64,000 bases of DNA from Hoeflea_A sp039025395. GTDB taxonomy: Bacteria > Pseudomonadota > Alphaproteobacteria > Rhizobiales > Rhizobiaceae. The position numbers were made by a program, and so were the translations under genes. Below, one piece after another: positions 35,666 to 44,851 of the stretch; the stretch's first letter is position 1, and each line of letters begins with the position of its first letter. The notes under the pieces were generated by a model, which saw nothing but the letters and a program-made list of their open reading frames with translations, searched no databases and was not told where the DNA came from. Location: assembly GCA_039025395.1 (NCBI GenBank), contig JBCCOK010000029.1, forward strand, positions 4,034-68,033, read 5' to 3'.

Positions 35666-37698
35666 CCGACCGTTATTCGATCCTGTTCGAGCCGGTGGAG
35701 CTCGGCCCCGTCACGGCACCCAACCGCTTTGCCGTCATGCCTTACGCCAATGGGCATTCCCATCTGATGCCGAACGGCGCTGCCGGTACGCGCGAGACAC
35801 GGGCCGAAGGCGGATGGGGCATTGTCGGGATGCAATTGACCGAGATCGATCCGACATCGGACCTGTCGGGTTTGCCCTATGAACGTCTTTGGGACGACGG
35901 CGACGTGAAATCCCATGCCCATTCCGTTGAGCGGATCAAGAGACACGGCGCATTGGCTTCGATCGAACTTGCCCATACCGGCATCCGTTCGCGCGGCATC
36001 GCCAACGGCTATCCGGCGATGGGACCGTCGAGCCTGCCGACGCTTAAACCGGAAATGCCCTACATGGCGAAAGCCATGGACAAGGCGGATATCAAACGCC
36101 TCCGCGACAACCACCGAGCAGCGGTCAGGCGTGCAAGACAGGCCGGCTACGACATGGCATATGTTTATGCGGCCCATGACGCGTCTCTCCTGTGGCACTT
36201 CCTGAGCCCGGCCTATAACCGCCGTACGGACGAGTATGGCGGATCTTTCGAAAACCGCTTGCGTCTGCTTCGCGAAGTCCTTGAAGATTCGATGGACGAG
36301 GCACGCGGCGAGATGGCGATTGCGCTTCGCTTCGCGGTCCATGAAGCAAGTGGACCCAAGCGCATCACGGCGAAAGGCGAAGGCCGAGACACGGTCGAGG
36401 CGCTGGCTGAGATCCCCGATGTTTGGGACGTGAATATCTCCGGATGGAGCCGGGACAGCGGTACGTCCCGCTACGACCAGGAGGGTTTTCAGGAGGAGTT
36501 TATCGGCTTCGTCAAGACGGTGACAAACAAACCGGTGATCGGCGTAGGCCGGTTCACCTCGCCTGACACCATGGTGAGCCAGATCAAGCGCGGAATCATC
36601 GACATCATCGGCAGTGCACGCGCCGCGATCGCCGATCCGTTTTTACCCAACAAGGTGCGCGAAGACCGGCTTGATGACATTCGCGAATGCATCGGCTGCA
36701 ATATCTGCGTGTCGGTCGAGAACGCCGGCGTTCCGGTTCGTTGTACGCAAAACCCGACAGTCTCGGAGGAATGGCGCCGGGGCTGGCACCCTGAAACCGT
36801 GCCGCCATCGAAAGACCCCGACAACGTGCTCATCGTTGGAGGCGGACCTGCCGGCCTCGAAGCAGCGCTGGTTCTTGCCCGCGCAGGCCATGACGTGACC
36901 GTTGCTGAAGCGTCAGGCGAAATGGGCGGGCGGGTGGTGCGCGAAGCGCGGATCAAGAATCTTTCGGCCTGGAGCCGGGTGGCCGATTATCGCCTTTATC
37001 AGCTCGACCAGATGGGCAATGCCAACCTTTATACCCACAGCAATCTCGATGTTGACGGGATTGCCGAATTCGAGGCTGACCATATTCTGCTCGCCACCGG
37101 CTCGGCATGGACCCGCGACGGGTCGGGCAGATCGCGGCTGGACGCCGTACCCGGCTTTATCGACGCGGCAATGACCCCGGATGATATTCTTGACGGCAAG
37201 ATACCGGGCGACCGTATCGTCATCTACGACGACGACCACTACTACATGGCCAATGCGCTGGCGGTTGGCCTCGCCGCTCAGGGCCACGAAGTACACATCG
37301 TTACGCCTCTGCCAGCGCTCGCGGGCTGGATGGGCAACACGCTTGAACAACCGCGTATGCTGGCGGAATTGCGGGCCGCCGGCGTCAAGATGCATCCCAA
37401 TTCCATGGCAGCTCGCTGGCATGACGGGGCGCTGGACGTAATGCGGTCCGACACCGGCGAAAATATCGGGGCGATTGAAGGCGATACCCTGCTCGCGGTG
37501 ACCATCCGGCATCCTGAAATCGCCCTGTCACAGGATCTCGCCGCAAGACAGATTCCGTACCGCCTTATCGGCGATGCGGAGTGCCCCGGCCCGATCCAGA
37601 CGGCAGTCTTTTCCGGCCATCTCCATGCCCGCGAGATTCTGGGCAACGAACCCGAAGACCGGATCTTCAGGAGAGAACGGCCCTACCTGTTCAACTGA
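35662..37698 (+). CDS. Trimethylamine-dehydrogenase-like NADH:flavin oxidoreductase (FMN, 4Fe-4S, FAD/ADP domains)
   Basis: A 678-aa protein with an Old-Yellow-Enzyme TIM barrel (residues 1-330), a 4Fe-4S site seen as CIGCNICVSVENAG...C (four Cys, near 349-367) and a C-terminal dinucleotide domain (VLIVGGGPAGLEAAL near 391). This order and Cys spacing match trimethylamine and dimethylamine dehydrogenases and stachydrine-type demethylases, more than 2,4-dienoyl-CoA reductase. The Cys that holds FMN covalently in trimethylamine dehydrogenase is not visible near the N-terminus. It would demethylate a tertiary or quaternary amine and release formaldehyde. It is the last gene of the TTT operon and overlaps its neighbour by 4 bases. 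Confidence 0.88.
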   Translation: MTDRYSILFEPVELGPVTAPNRFAVMPYANGHSHLMPNGAAGTRETRAEGGWGIVGMQLTEIDPTSDLSGLPYERLWDDGDVKSHAHSVERIKRHGALASIELAHTGIRSRGIANGYPAMGPSSLPTLKPEMPYMAKAMDKADIKRLRDNHRAAVRRARQAGYDMAYVYAAHDASLLWHFLSPAYNRRTDEYGGSFENRLRLLREVLEDSMDEARGEMAIALRFAVHEASGPKRITAKGEGRDTVEALAEIPDVWDVNISGWSRDSGTSRYDQEGFQEEFIGFVKTVTNKPVIGVGRFTSPDTMVSQIKRGIIDIIGSARAAIADPFLPNKVREDRLDDIRECIGCNICVSVENAGVPVRCTQNPTVSEEWRRGWHPETVPPSKDPDNVLIVGGGPAGLEAALVLARAGHDVTVAEASGEMGGRVVREARIKNLSAWSRVADYRLYQLDQMGNANLYTHSNLDVDGIAEFEADHILLATGSAWTRDGSGRSRLDAVPGFIDAAMTPDDILDGKIPGDRIVIYDDDHYYMANALAVGLAAQGHEVHIVTPLPALAGWMGNTLEQPRMLAELRAAGVKMHPNSMAARWHDGALDVMRSDTGENIGAIEGDTLLAVTIRHPEIALSQDLAARQIPYRLIGDAECPGPIQTAVFSGHLHAREILGNEPEDRIFRRERPYLFN

Positions 37699-37913
37699 GC
37701 TCTTTGTGCTTGCCGGTGAAGATAGCATGAGCCTTTCCGGCTCAGGCGGCACTGCCATCGGCTTCATAGGAGAGCATCGGACCCCGATCTTCGAGGCGGC
37801 ACCGCCGAAGCGACCGCCAATGCAGAGGAACAGGGGAATAAATCACCGGCAATCGCGTTTACCTGGTGTCGGCGATAACAACAGCTGACGCGACGACAAC
37901 CAGGAGTAACCCG

Positions 37914-38201
37914 ATGAAACTGATCATTTCAGCTACTGCAGCGGCGGTCACGTTGGTCCTGACGGCAGCAGTTGCCCATGCTGGCGGTCCCGAAAGAAGG
38001 CTAGAGGTCGTTCCGCATGTCTACACCATCCATCATACAAAGCGCGTGCTTGTGTGCTGGGATGACGACGATGACGACTGCTATTATGTCCGCATCCGCC
38101 GTGGCGGTCACTACTACGCCTATGACGATGATGACAGACCCAGGCGGTACTATTACCGCTACCGCGATTTTGACGACGACGACGACGATGACGACGACTG
38201 A
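37914..38201 (+). CDS. Small secreted Asp/Tyr/Arg-rich protein
   Basis: A 95-aa protein with a Sec signal (residues 1-23, ending VAHAGG) and a mature part of about 70 residues built from alternating Asp runs and Arg/Tyr blocks (for example RRYYYRYRDF), ending in a run of nine Asp. One Cys lies before and one after the first Asp run (LVCWDDDDDDCYY). AGGAGTAA upstream supports ATG 37914. Acidic runs could bind Ca2+ or other cations, and the Tyr/Arg pattern might bind nucleic acid or polysaccharide, but none of this is shown. I recognise no family. Composition is low-complexity, so homology is hard to judge. Confidence 0.7.
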   Translation: MKLIISATAAAVTLVLTAAVAHAGGPERRLEVVPHVYTIHHTKRVLVCWDDDDDDCYYVRIRRGGHYYAYDDDDRPRRYYYRYRDFDDDDDDDDD

Positions 38202-38276
38202 TGGTCATTGCAAACAACGCTGCGCGGTGGCCCGGTCATGCCGGGCCGCATGCCGCAGGGCCGCGGACGCGCCGGC

Positions 38277-38304
38277 CCGAGAGCCGAGAGCCGAGCGCCG
38301 AGAG
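38277..38304. repeat. Heptanucleotide tandem repeat (4 x CCGAGAG, one variant copy)
   Basis: Four adjacent 7-base units: CCGAGAG, CCGAGAG, CCGAGCG, CCGAGAG. They lie between the convergent Asp-rich protein and CIA30-like genes, next to a GC-rich stem-loop (GGCCCGG/CCGGGCC at about 38228-38246). As this is noncoding, copy number may vary by slippage; no function is evident. Confidence 0.8.
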
Positions 38305-38315
38305 TATAGGGACCT

Positions 38316-38876
38316 TCAATAAAAACCGATCTCTTGTATTTCCACTTCCGCTTCGTGGTCGCGTCCGTAGGCAACGATGCCGATCGACTTCAGTGTGCCG
38401 GCGCGCAGCTGCGATCGCAGCATCCCGCCGGAAGCCTTGAATTGCGAGAATGGAATACGCACTTCCGTCCAGCCCGGTGTCGTATCGAAACCTGCCTGGT
38501 AGAATTGCCACGGTAGCGCCGTTCCGGTCGTTCGCAGATGCACGAAGTAGCGCTCGCCATTGCCGCGCGCAATCAGCCGCACGCCCTCGGTGCCGTCGGC
38601 CGGCCGCTCATCAAGCGCGCGCCGAAACTGGATGAAACCGCCGCGGTTTGCCGTACTCACCTCGCCCGTGAGCCGTGCCAGCGCTTTCCCGTCTTCTTCC
38701 TCGAAGCTGAGTTCTCCGGTCGAAACGCCGCCCATTACCGTGTCCGCAACGTAACCCCAGCGTGCTTCCGGGCTGTTTTCGAAATTGTCCAGCATGATAT
38801 TTTGCGCCACTGCGCCGATGGACAGGCTGGCGACGGAAAGACCGAAGCAGACTGCAATTGCCAAAACTCTCTTCAC
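38316..38876 (-). CDS. CIA30-family periplasmic protein (complex I intermediate-associated-like)
   Basis: A 186-aa protein with a Sec signal (residues 1-25, GAVAQN) and a beta-sandwich resembling the CIA30/NDUFAF1 domain: DNFENSPEARWGYVADTVMGGVS at the start and VRIPFSQFKASG later. Bacterial members are of unknown function; some occur with redox or carbohydrate proteins. The signal peptide puts it outside the cytoplasm, so a role in complex I assembly is doubtful. It converges on the Asp-rich gene. Confidence 0.78.
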   Translation of the reverse strand: MKRVLAIAVCFGLSVASLSIGAVAQNIMLDNFENSPEARWGYVADTVMGGVSTGELSFEEEDGKALARLTGEVSTANRGGFIQFRRALDERPADGTEGVRLIARGNGERYFVHLRTTGTALPWQFYQAGFDTTPGWTEVRIPFSQFKASGGMLRSQLRAGTLKSIGIVAYGRDHEAEVEIQEIGFY

Positions 38877-39059
38877 TGTTTGCCAAACTCCATAACACTC
38901 TTTTGGAGAAATTGGCTTTGTCGGCGATTTTGCAAGGGCGTCTGCGGCAGCCCGTCACAATCTTCCAGGTCGAAAGACGGCCTGCATGACTGAGCGGCAC
39001 ATCGGTGAATGTGCCACCAATATCGACACTGGCACGAATTGAATTTTGGAAAGCGAAAA

Positions 39060-40331
39060 TCAGATGCTCTTGAATATCTGGTTTGCCGTAAACACGGTTT
39101 CGTAGAACTGCGCTTTCAAGCCCCTCGCTTGCACCGGTTTCAGATCGGTCACCGGCACCGGCAAGGTCTTCTCATCGGCACCGCTCAGAAGATTGGCCAG
39201 AGCCCGGCCGAACATCGTCCCGGTGGTGATGCCGCGGCCATTGTAACCGATAGGCGCGTACAGGCCATCGGCCAGCCGGTGAATGTGGAACAGGTGATCG
39301 GGCGTCATGGCGATTTTGCCATGCCATGATTCCTCGATGGCAACCGCCCCGAGCGCCGGAAACAGCCGCCGGATCATGCGTTGTGCCCAGCGTTGCGACA
39401 GCCCGGTGCGGCCGCCGATCACGGACCCCATCGAACCGAGAATGAGACGGTCGAAATTGTCCCGGCGCAGCGAGAACATGATTTTGCCGGTGTCCCAAAG
39501 CCCCTGTTTGCCGGGCAGGATCGTGTCCGCTTCCGGCCCAAGCGGCTCCGTCGCAAGCTGAAAGTAGTTGATCACGGTGAAGGTCTGCTTGAGGCCTGGC
39601 CAGAGATCGTCCGAATAGGCATTTGTTCCGATGACGACGCATTTTGCGGTAATCGTACCGCAATCCGTCTCAACCTTCCAAAGGTCGCCGTCCTGACGAA
39701 GTTTGAGTACGGTTACGCCGGTGGAGACCTTTGCGCCCGCACCGATTGCGGCCCGCGCCAGGCCGCGTACGTAGCCCATCGGGTTTATCGTGCCCGCTCT
39801 GTGGTCCAGCAATCCGCCATGGAAACTGCTCGTACCGATCAACTCCGATGCCGCATCCTTTGACAACAGTTCGACCGGCGCGCCAAGCGCCTTCCATTGC
39901 TCGGCCCTGCTTTTCAGGTCTGCAAATCCAGCTGGCGAATGGGCGGCATGGATCGTACCGTTTCGATGCGGTTCACACCGGATCTGGTGCTTTTGAATGA
40001 GGGAGAAGACATATTCGGGCATCTCGCTCAACTGATCGATCAGCGACGCACCTTCGGCCTTTCCAAGGCGCGTTTGAACCTCCTTTGGCGGCAGCCAAAG
40101 TCCGGCATTGACAAAACCCACATTCCTGCCCGAGCCGCCATAGCCGATCTGTTGCGCCTCGAGCACATGACAGTCCAGACCTCTTTCGGCTGCGTGCAGC
40201 GCCGTTGAAAGGCCGGTGAATCCGCCGCCGACAATGGCCAGTTCGCAGGCTGAATCGCCGTCGAGGCCGGCTTGATAGGGACTCTCGGTGGCGGATCGGT
40301 CCCAAAGGGAAATTGCCACGGCCTCCGACAC
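39060..40331 (-). CDS. DAO-family FAD-dependent amine/amino-acid oxidase (gamma-glutamylputrescine oxidase-like)
   Basis: About 423 aa with the FAD motif ELAIVGGGFTGLSTALH near residues 28-44, the conserved GGSGRNVGFVNAG segment (about 65-77) and a C-terminal GYNGRGITTGT phrase that contacts FAD. The GSGRNVGF phrasing recurs in PuuB/ORDL-type oxidases, which act on gamma-glutamylputrescine or other secondary amines. GTG 40331 with AAGGAG 8 bases upstream is the likely start; the open frame extends farther. It is divergent from the rhodanese gene. Substrate is unknown. Confidence 0.88.
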   Translation of the reverse strand: MSEAVAISLWDRSATESPYQAGLDGDSACELAIVGGGFTGLSTALHAAERGLDCHVLEAQQIGYGGSGRNVGFVNAGLWLPPKEVQTRLGKAEGASLIDQLSEMPEYVFSLIQKHQIRCEPHRNGTIHAAHSPAGFADLKSRAEQWKALGAPVELLSKDAASELIGTSSFHGGLLDHRAGTINPMGYVRGLARAAIGAGAKVSTGVTVLKLRQDGDLWKVETDCGTITAKCVVIGTNAYSDDLWPGLKQTFTVINYFQLATEPLGPEADTILPGKQGLWDTGKIMFSLRRDNFDRLILGSMGSVIGGRTGLSQRWAQRMIRRLFPALGAVAIEESWHGKIAMTPDHLFHIHRLADGLYAPIGYNGRGITTGTMFGRALANLLSGADEKTLPVPVTDLKPVQARGLKAQFYETVFTANQIFKSI

Positions 40332-40459
40332 ATTTTTCTCCTTAACCCGAGGAAAAGCGCCACCATTGCTTTGCAAGCCCCAGTACCAAATTTGGTTCAC
40401 ATCCTCTAAGGGCCGGCTTACAGTATATATGTTTCATTTATCAGAACCATGGTGCACCC

Positions 40460-40864
40460 ATGCCAGAACTCAAAACGTCGGTCTCGCAAATGGTCGATGC
40501 AGCACGCAAACGCATTGAAGAGATCGAAACATCTGATGCCATTGCAATGGCGGGTGACCCGAATGTGGTTATCGTCGACCTGCGCGATATTCGCGAACGC
40601 CAGCGCTCCGGATTCATACCCGGCAGTTTTCACTGTCCGCGCGGCATGCTGGAATTCTGGGTAGACCCGCAAAGTCCCTATTTCAAAGATGTCTTCGGTC
40701 AGGACAAGAAATTCGTTTTCCATTGCGCCAGCGGGTGGCGTTCGGCCCTTTCCGTCGCCACCCTGAAGGATATGGGGTTTGAAGCCGCGCATCTGCGCGA
40801 TGGCTTCTCCGCCTGGGAGAAAAACGGCGGTCCAGTGGAGTTCCCGGAACCGAAAACGGACTGA
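40460..40864 (+). CDS. Single-domain rhodanese-like protein
   Basis: A 134-aa rhodanese domain. The active Cys is C89 in CASGWRSA, the six-residue loop that cradles the persulfide or accepts larger oxyanions; the loop has Arg at its end, as in sulfurtransferases. The IVDLRDIRERQ start and GFSAWEK end are typical. It might transfer sulfur or reduce an oxyanion; no partner gene points to a pathway. ATG 40460 lies 128 bases from the divergent DAO gene, so the promoters are shared in that gap. Confidence 0.85.
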   Translation: MPELKTSVSQMVDAARKRIEEIETSDAIAMAGDPNVVIVDLRDIRERQRSGFIPGSFHCPRGMLEFWVDPQSPYFKDVFGQDKKFVFHCASGWRSALSVATLKDMGFEAAHLRDGFSAWEKNGGPVEFPEPKTD

Positions 40865-41049
40865 AGCCCTTTCTTAAGGCAGCTTTGCTGTGTTTCACCT
40901 CGAACATGCGCCAGACGGCCGTTGTCATCAGTTGACGTTCTCGACAACCGATATGCCCAGCGGTTTGGCTGCCATTTCAAGCGTTTGAAGACACAGCAGG
41001 CCTTTCGACAGCGCGCCGTCAACGCGGTGCTGTTGCCGGACGTGCGGCG

Positions 41050-42198
41050 TTACTCGCCTGCCAGTCGACAGCCCTGATCGGATGCGAATTCCACGCGCAG
41101 GTGGGCATCGTCCTGACCTTTTTCCGGCACCGCGCCGAAGGCGTCGACCTTGCCCTTGACGACGGCGCCAGGGGCGAGAAGTTCGATATCGGCGCCATTC
41201 ACGCTGACGGAAACGAGCCTGTGTTGAGGGTGAGAGATAAGATCGTCGAGGTCGCTAAGACGACCAAAGGCAATACCTGTCTTTTCCAGCATCGACACGG
41301 CGGTACTCCTGTCAATGCGAGCGAAAAACGCGCCGACACACCGATCAACCTCATCACGGTTCGCAACGCGCTCGCTGTTGTTCTTCCATCCGTCCATGGA
41401 AATCAGTTCCGGGCGCTGTAGTACGTCTCGGCAGAACCGTCCCCATTCCCGCTCATTCTGAACCGAGATGAGGATATCCTTCCCGTCAGCACAGGCAAAT
41501 GCGCCGTAGGGCGCTATCGTTGGGTGTTTGAGGCCCAATCGCTGCGGCACCTTCTTACCATAGCGGTATTGGAGGTAAGGCACATTCATCCAATCTGCCA
41601 TGGCATGAAACAGCGAAACCTCGATCGTTCGGCCCTGGCCTGTCTGCGCGCGCCCGATCAGGCCCAGCAATATGGCCTGGTAAGCTGTCATGCCGGCCGC
41701 AATATCACACACCGATACGCCGACGCGCGCCGGTCCGTGCTCCGTTCCGTTGATCGCTGACAAGCCGGTTTCAGCCTGAATCAACAGATCGTAGGCTTTC
41801 TGGTCACGCGACGGGCCGTCACTTCCGTAGCCGGAAATGGAGCAAACAATGAGACCCGGATTGGCCTTTCGCAGCGTTTCCGCCGGAAAGCCGAGACGAT
41901 CAACCACGCCCGGCGCCAGGTTCTGGATGAACACATCGGCACGTTCAAGCATGGCAGAAAAGACAGCCCTGTCCTCATCAACTTTGAGGTCAAGGCAAAT
42001 CGACTCCTTTCCGCGGTTGATCCAGACAAAATAGGCGCTCGCGCCATTGACCAATTGGTCGTAATTGCGCGCGAAGTCGCCCTCCGGGCGCTCCACTTTG
42101 ATAACCCTGGCGCCCGCATCCGCCAATTTGCAGGACGCATAGGGCGCAGCGACCGCGTGCTCCAGCGACACAACCAGTGTTCCAGCGAGATCCGACAT
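41050..42198 (-). CDS. Class III (CaiB/BaiF) CoA-transferase
   Basis: A roughly 382-aa formyl-CoA/carnitine-type transferase. The catalytic Asp is probably D165 in VGVSVCDIAAGM, which forms the acyl-aspartyl intermediate. LEHAVAAPYASCKLADAGA and VIKVERPEGDFAR are the usual N-terminal signatures. These enzymes move CoA between organic acids such as oxalate, succinate, mesaconate, itaconate or carnitine. ATG 42198 is preceded by GGAGTGGAG. It is divergent from a LysR gene 125 bases away, which probably controls it and the ALDH-SDR-GMC genes on the other strand. Confidence 0.9.
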   Translation of the reverse strand: MSDLAGTLVVSLEHAVAAPYASCKLADAGARVIKVERPEGDFARNYDQLVNGASAYFVWINRGKESICLDLKVDEDRAVFSAMLERADVFIQNLAPGVVDRLGFPAETLRKANPGLIVCSISGYGSDGPSRDQKAYDLLIQAETGLSAINGTEHGPARVGVSVCDIAAGMTAYQAILLGLIGRAQTGQGRTIEVSLFHAMADWMNVPYLQYRYGKKVPQRLGLKHPTIAPYGAFACADGKDILISVQNEREWGRFCRDVLQRPELISMDGWKNNSERVANRDEVDRCVGAFFARIDRSTAVSMLEKTGIAFGRLSDLDDLISHPQHRLVSVSVNGADIELLAPGAVVKGKVDAFGAVPEKGQDDAHLRVEFASDQGCRLAGE

Positions 42199-42323
42199 CT
42201 CCACTCCAAGTTTGGCCCCGAACGGCCGCAGTCTCGCGTTGTTGTCGATTGCTATCAACTATGAGTATACTTGAGGAGCTATAGGTCTGGACTATGCCCG
42301 CCTATCAGCAGGGAGGAGCAGCT

Positions 42324-43280
42324 GTGGAAATCAGGCAGCTGGAGTATTTCGTTGCGATCGCTGAAAACGGATCGTTGGCTTCTGCCGCGGATGTCATTGG
42401 GATCGCGCAGCCATCATTGTCCGTTCAGCTGAAAAACCTCGAAAGCCGTGTCGGCGCCGAGCTTTTCGTACGCTCGCCGCGTGGCGTGACGCTGACGGAT
42501 GCCGGCGCTGTGCTTCTGGACCGTGCGCGCGATATTCTCGAATCGGTCGCACGCGCGAAACATGATGTGCGGCAGGCCGGTGAAACACCATCCGGCAAGG
42601 TGGTCTTTGGATTTCCGTCTTCGGTTTCGATGGTCCTTTCGGTTCCGCTGGCGGAAACGATTCGTCTCGAATACCCGGACATCCGCCTACGGGCCGTCGA
42701 TGCCATGAGCGGATTTATAAAGGAATGGCTGGAAGAGAAAACGGTGGACCTTGCGATACTTTATGAAACCAGCGGGTTGAAGAGTGTCGAGGTGACCACG
42801 CTGATGGAGGAGGATCTGCATTTTTATGCCCCACCCGACCTCTGGCCCTTGGATACGCCACCCGGAGATGATGTGAGGCTTGAGGCATTGCTCGGGGTTG
42901 AACTGGTTCTTCCCTCCAAGTCGCACGGATTGCGGATGCTGATTGACCGGGCGACCAAAAGCAACTTCATCGATCTGAATATCGTGGTCGAGATGGATTC
43001 GCTCACGCAGATCAAGTCGCTTGTGTCGCGGGGCAGCGCTTTCACCATACTCGCTCCGGCCGCCGCAAGCGATTTCGAATCCCGGGGAGAACTGGCCAGT
43101 TCCAAGATTGTGGATCCGGTGATCAGTCGCCCTGTACACCTCGTCCGCAATCCCGAAAAACCACGGACAAGAGCATCGCTGGAAGTGGAACGCTGCACCA
43201 TAGAAGTATTCAAGGAGCTCGTTCGACGCGGCCTTTGGCGCGGCCGCATTCTGAGCCGCGAAAGCGCGAACGGGATATAG
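42324..43280 (+). CDS. LysR-type transcriptional regulator
   Basis: About 318 aa with the LysR winged helix at residues 1-60 (RQLEYFVAIAENGSLASAAD then QPSLSVQLKNLE) and a periplasmic-binding-protein-like effector domain (about 90-300). GTG 42324 with GGGAGGAG upstream is the likely start. It is divergent from the CoA-transferase and 98 bases upstream of the ALDH gene. LysR proteins sense small acids and activate adjacent genes, so control of this catabolic region is likely. The effector is unknown. Confidence 0.92.
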   Translation: MEIRQLEYFVAIAENGSLASAADVIGIAQPSLSVQLKNLESRVGAELFVRSPRGVTLTDAGAVLLDRARDILESVARAKHDVRQAGETPSGKVVFGFPSSVSMVLSVPLAETIRLEYPDIRLRAVDAMSGFIKEWLEEKTVDLAILYETSGLKSVEVTTLMEEDLHFYAPPDLWPLDTPPGDDVRLEALLGVELVLPSKSHGLRMLIDRATKSNFIDLNIVVEMDSLTQIKSLVSRGSAFTILAPAAASDFESRGELASSKIVDPVISRPVHLVRNPEKPRTRASLEVERCTIEVFKELVRRGLWRGRILSRESANGI

Positions 43281-43378
43281 CTATAATCTATATGGGGCAT
43301 CCGACCCCTCGAATTGTTGACATCGCTGGCCGCCCTTAAGCTTCTCTCGTTCTCGATCCGGAAGGAGGTGTGCGGTTC

Positions 43379-44842
43379 ATGAACGAGCACTCGGCGATAG
43401 TCCCCCATTTCCCCTGCATCATTGGCGCAGACAAACATGATTTCCGAAAAACCGGCCTCATTGAGTTAAAAGACCCATCGACAGGATCCGTCATCGCAGA
43501 GGTGGCAGCGTGTGGCGAACGCGAGATCGGGTTGGCAGTCGCCGCGGCTCGTGCGGCCGTCGACGGTGGCAGCTGGTCGAAATGCACCGCCATCGAAAGG
43601 GGCCGCCTGTTGATGCGGCTCGGCGAAGCGATATCGGCAGCGGCAAGTGATCTTGCCGAATGGGAATCGCGCGATACCGGCAAGCCTCATGCTCAAGCCA
43701 AGGCCGACATTGTCGCTTCGGCCCGCTACTTCGAATATTACGGCGCCGCCGCCGACAAGGTACACGGCGAGAGCATACCTTTCCTGTCCGGCTATCAGGT
43801 GCAGACGATCCGGGAACCGTTTGGTGTCACCGGACATATCATACCCTGGAACTATCCCGCACAGATGATCGGCCGTTCCTGCGCTCCAGCTCTTGCCATG
43901 GGCAACGCGGTTGTGCTCAAGCCGGCCGAGGAAGCCTGCGTAACACCATTGAAGATCGCCGAACTTGCGCTTGACGTGGGCTTTCCTGATGGCGCATTCA
44001 ATGTCGTCACCGGGCTGGGTCATCAGGCGGGCGCCGCGCTCACATCCCACCCGGATGTGGACTTCCTCTCATTCACCGGATCGCCAGAAATCGGCGTCCT
44101 CGTACAGACTGCTGCGGCCAACAATCATATTGGCTGCACGCTTGAACTGGGCGGGAAATCTCCGCAGATCGTTTTTGCCGATGCCGATCTCGACTCCGCA
44201 TTGCCTGTGCTCATAAACGCCATTGTTCAAAACGGCGGCCAGACCTGTTCGGCAGGATCGAGGGCTCTGGTCCAGGCTGAGATCTTTGACGCGGTGTTGG
44301 AAAAGTTGAAAGCGGCTTTCGAAGAGCTTGTCGCTGCGCCGTGGAAGGAGAACGGCAATCTCGGACCGTTGATTTCACAGGATCAGAAGAAACGTGTCGA
44401 AACATTCGTCGCGCAGGGAGGATCGTCTGACGCGCCGTTGGTCGCGCGTGGCCAGCTTGCGTCGTCAGCGCTACCGGCAGGCAACTACGTGGCGCCGGCA
44501 CTGTTCGGCCCGGTCGCCGAAGATCATGTGCTCGCCCGTGAAGAGGTGTTCGGTCCGGTCCTCGCCTGCATTCCGTTTAAGGATGAGGACGACGCCGTGC
44601 GCATTTCGAACGCAACGGATTACGGTCTCGTCGCCGCCGTCTGGAGCGCCGACGGCGGCCGCCAGATGCGCATGGCGAAGCGATTGAAAGCGGGTCAGGT
44701 CTTCCTCAACTGTTACGGCGCGGGCGGCGGAATTGAATTGCCCTTCGGCGGCGTCCGCAAATCCGGTCACGGACGCGAAAAGGGTTTCGCCGCGCTGCAC
44801 GAATTCAGCCAGATCAAAACCATCGTTCAAAACCACGGCTAG
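43379..44842 (+). CDS. NAD(P)-dependent aldehyde dehydrogenase
   Basis: About 487 aa. Landmarks are IIPWNYPAQMIG (near 156), the general base in LELGGKSP (near 258) and the catalytic Cys in NGGQTCSAGSRA (near 290). It is the first structural gene after the LysR regulator and is followed 9 bases later by an SDR and then a GMC oxidoreductase. That order suggests stepwise oxidation of an alcohol to an aldehyde (GMC or SDR) and then to an acid (this enzyme). ATG 43379 is preceded by AAGGAGG. It is paralogous to two other ALDHs in the window, so substrate cannot be told by family. Confidence 0.93.
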   Translation: MNEHSAIVPHFPCIIGADKHDFRKTGLIELKDPSTGSVIAEVAACGEREIGLAVAAARAAVDGGSWSKCTAIERGRLLMRLGEAISAAASDLAEWESRDTGKPHAQAKADIVASARYFEYYGAAADKVHGESIPFLSGYQVQTIREPFGVTGHIIPWNYPAQMIGRSCAPALAMGNAVVLKPAEEACVTPLKIAELALDVGFPDGAFNVVTGLGHQAGAALTSHPDVDFLSFTGSPEIGVLVQTAAANNHIGCTLELGGKSPQIVFADADLDSALPVLINAIVQNGGQTCSAGSRALVQAEIFDAVLEKLKAAFEELVAAPWKENGNLGPLISQDQKKRVETFVAQGGSSDAPLVARGQLASSALPAGNYVAPALFGPVAEDHVLAREEVFGPVLACIPFKDEDDAVRISNATDYGLVAAVWSADGGRQMRMAKRLKAGQVFLNCYGAGGGIELPFGGVRKSGHGREKGFAALHEFSQIKTIVQNHG

Positions 44843-44851
44843 TTGGCAATC

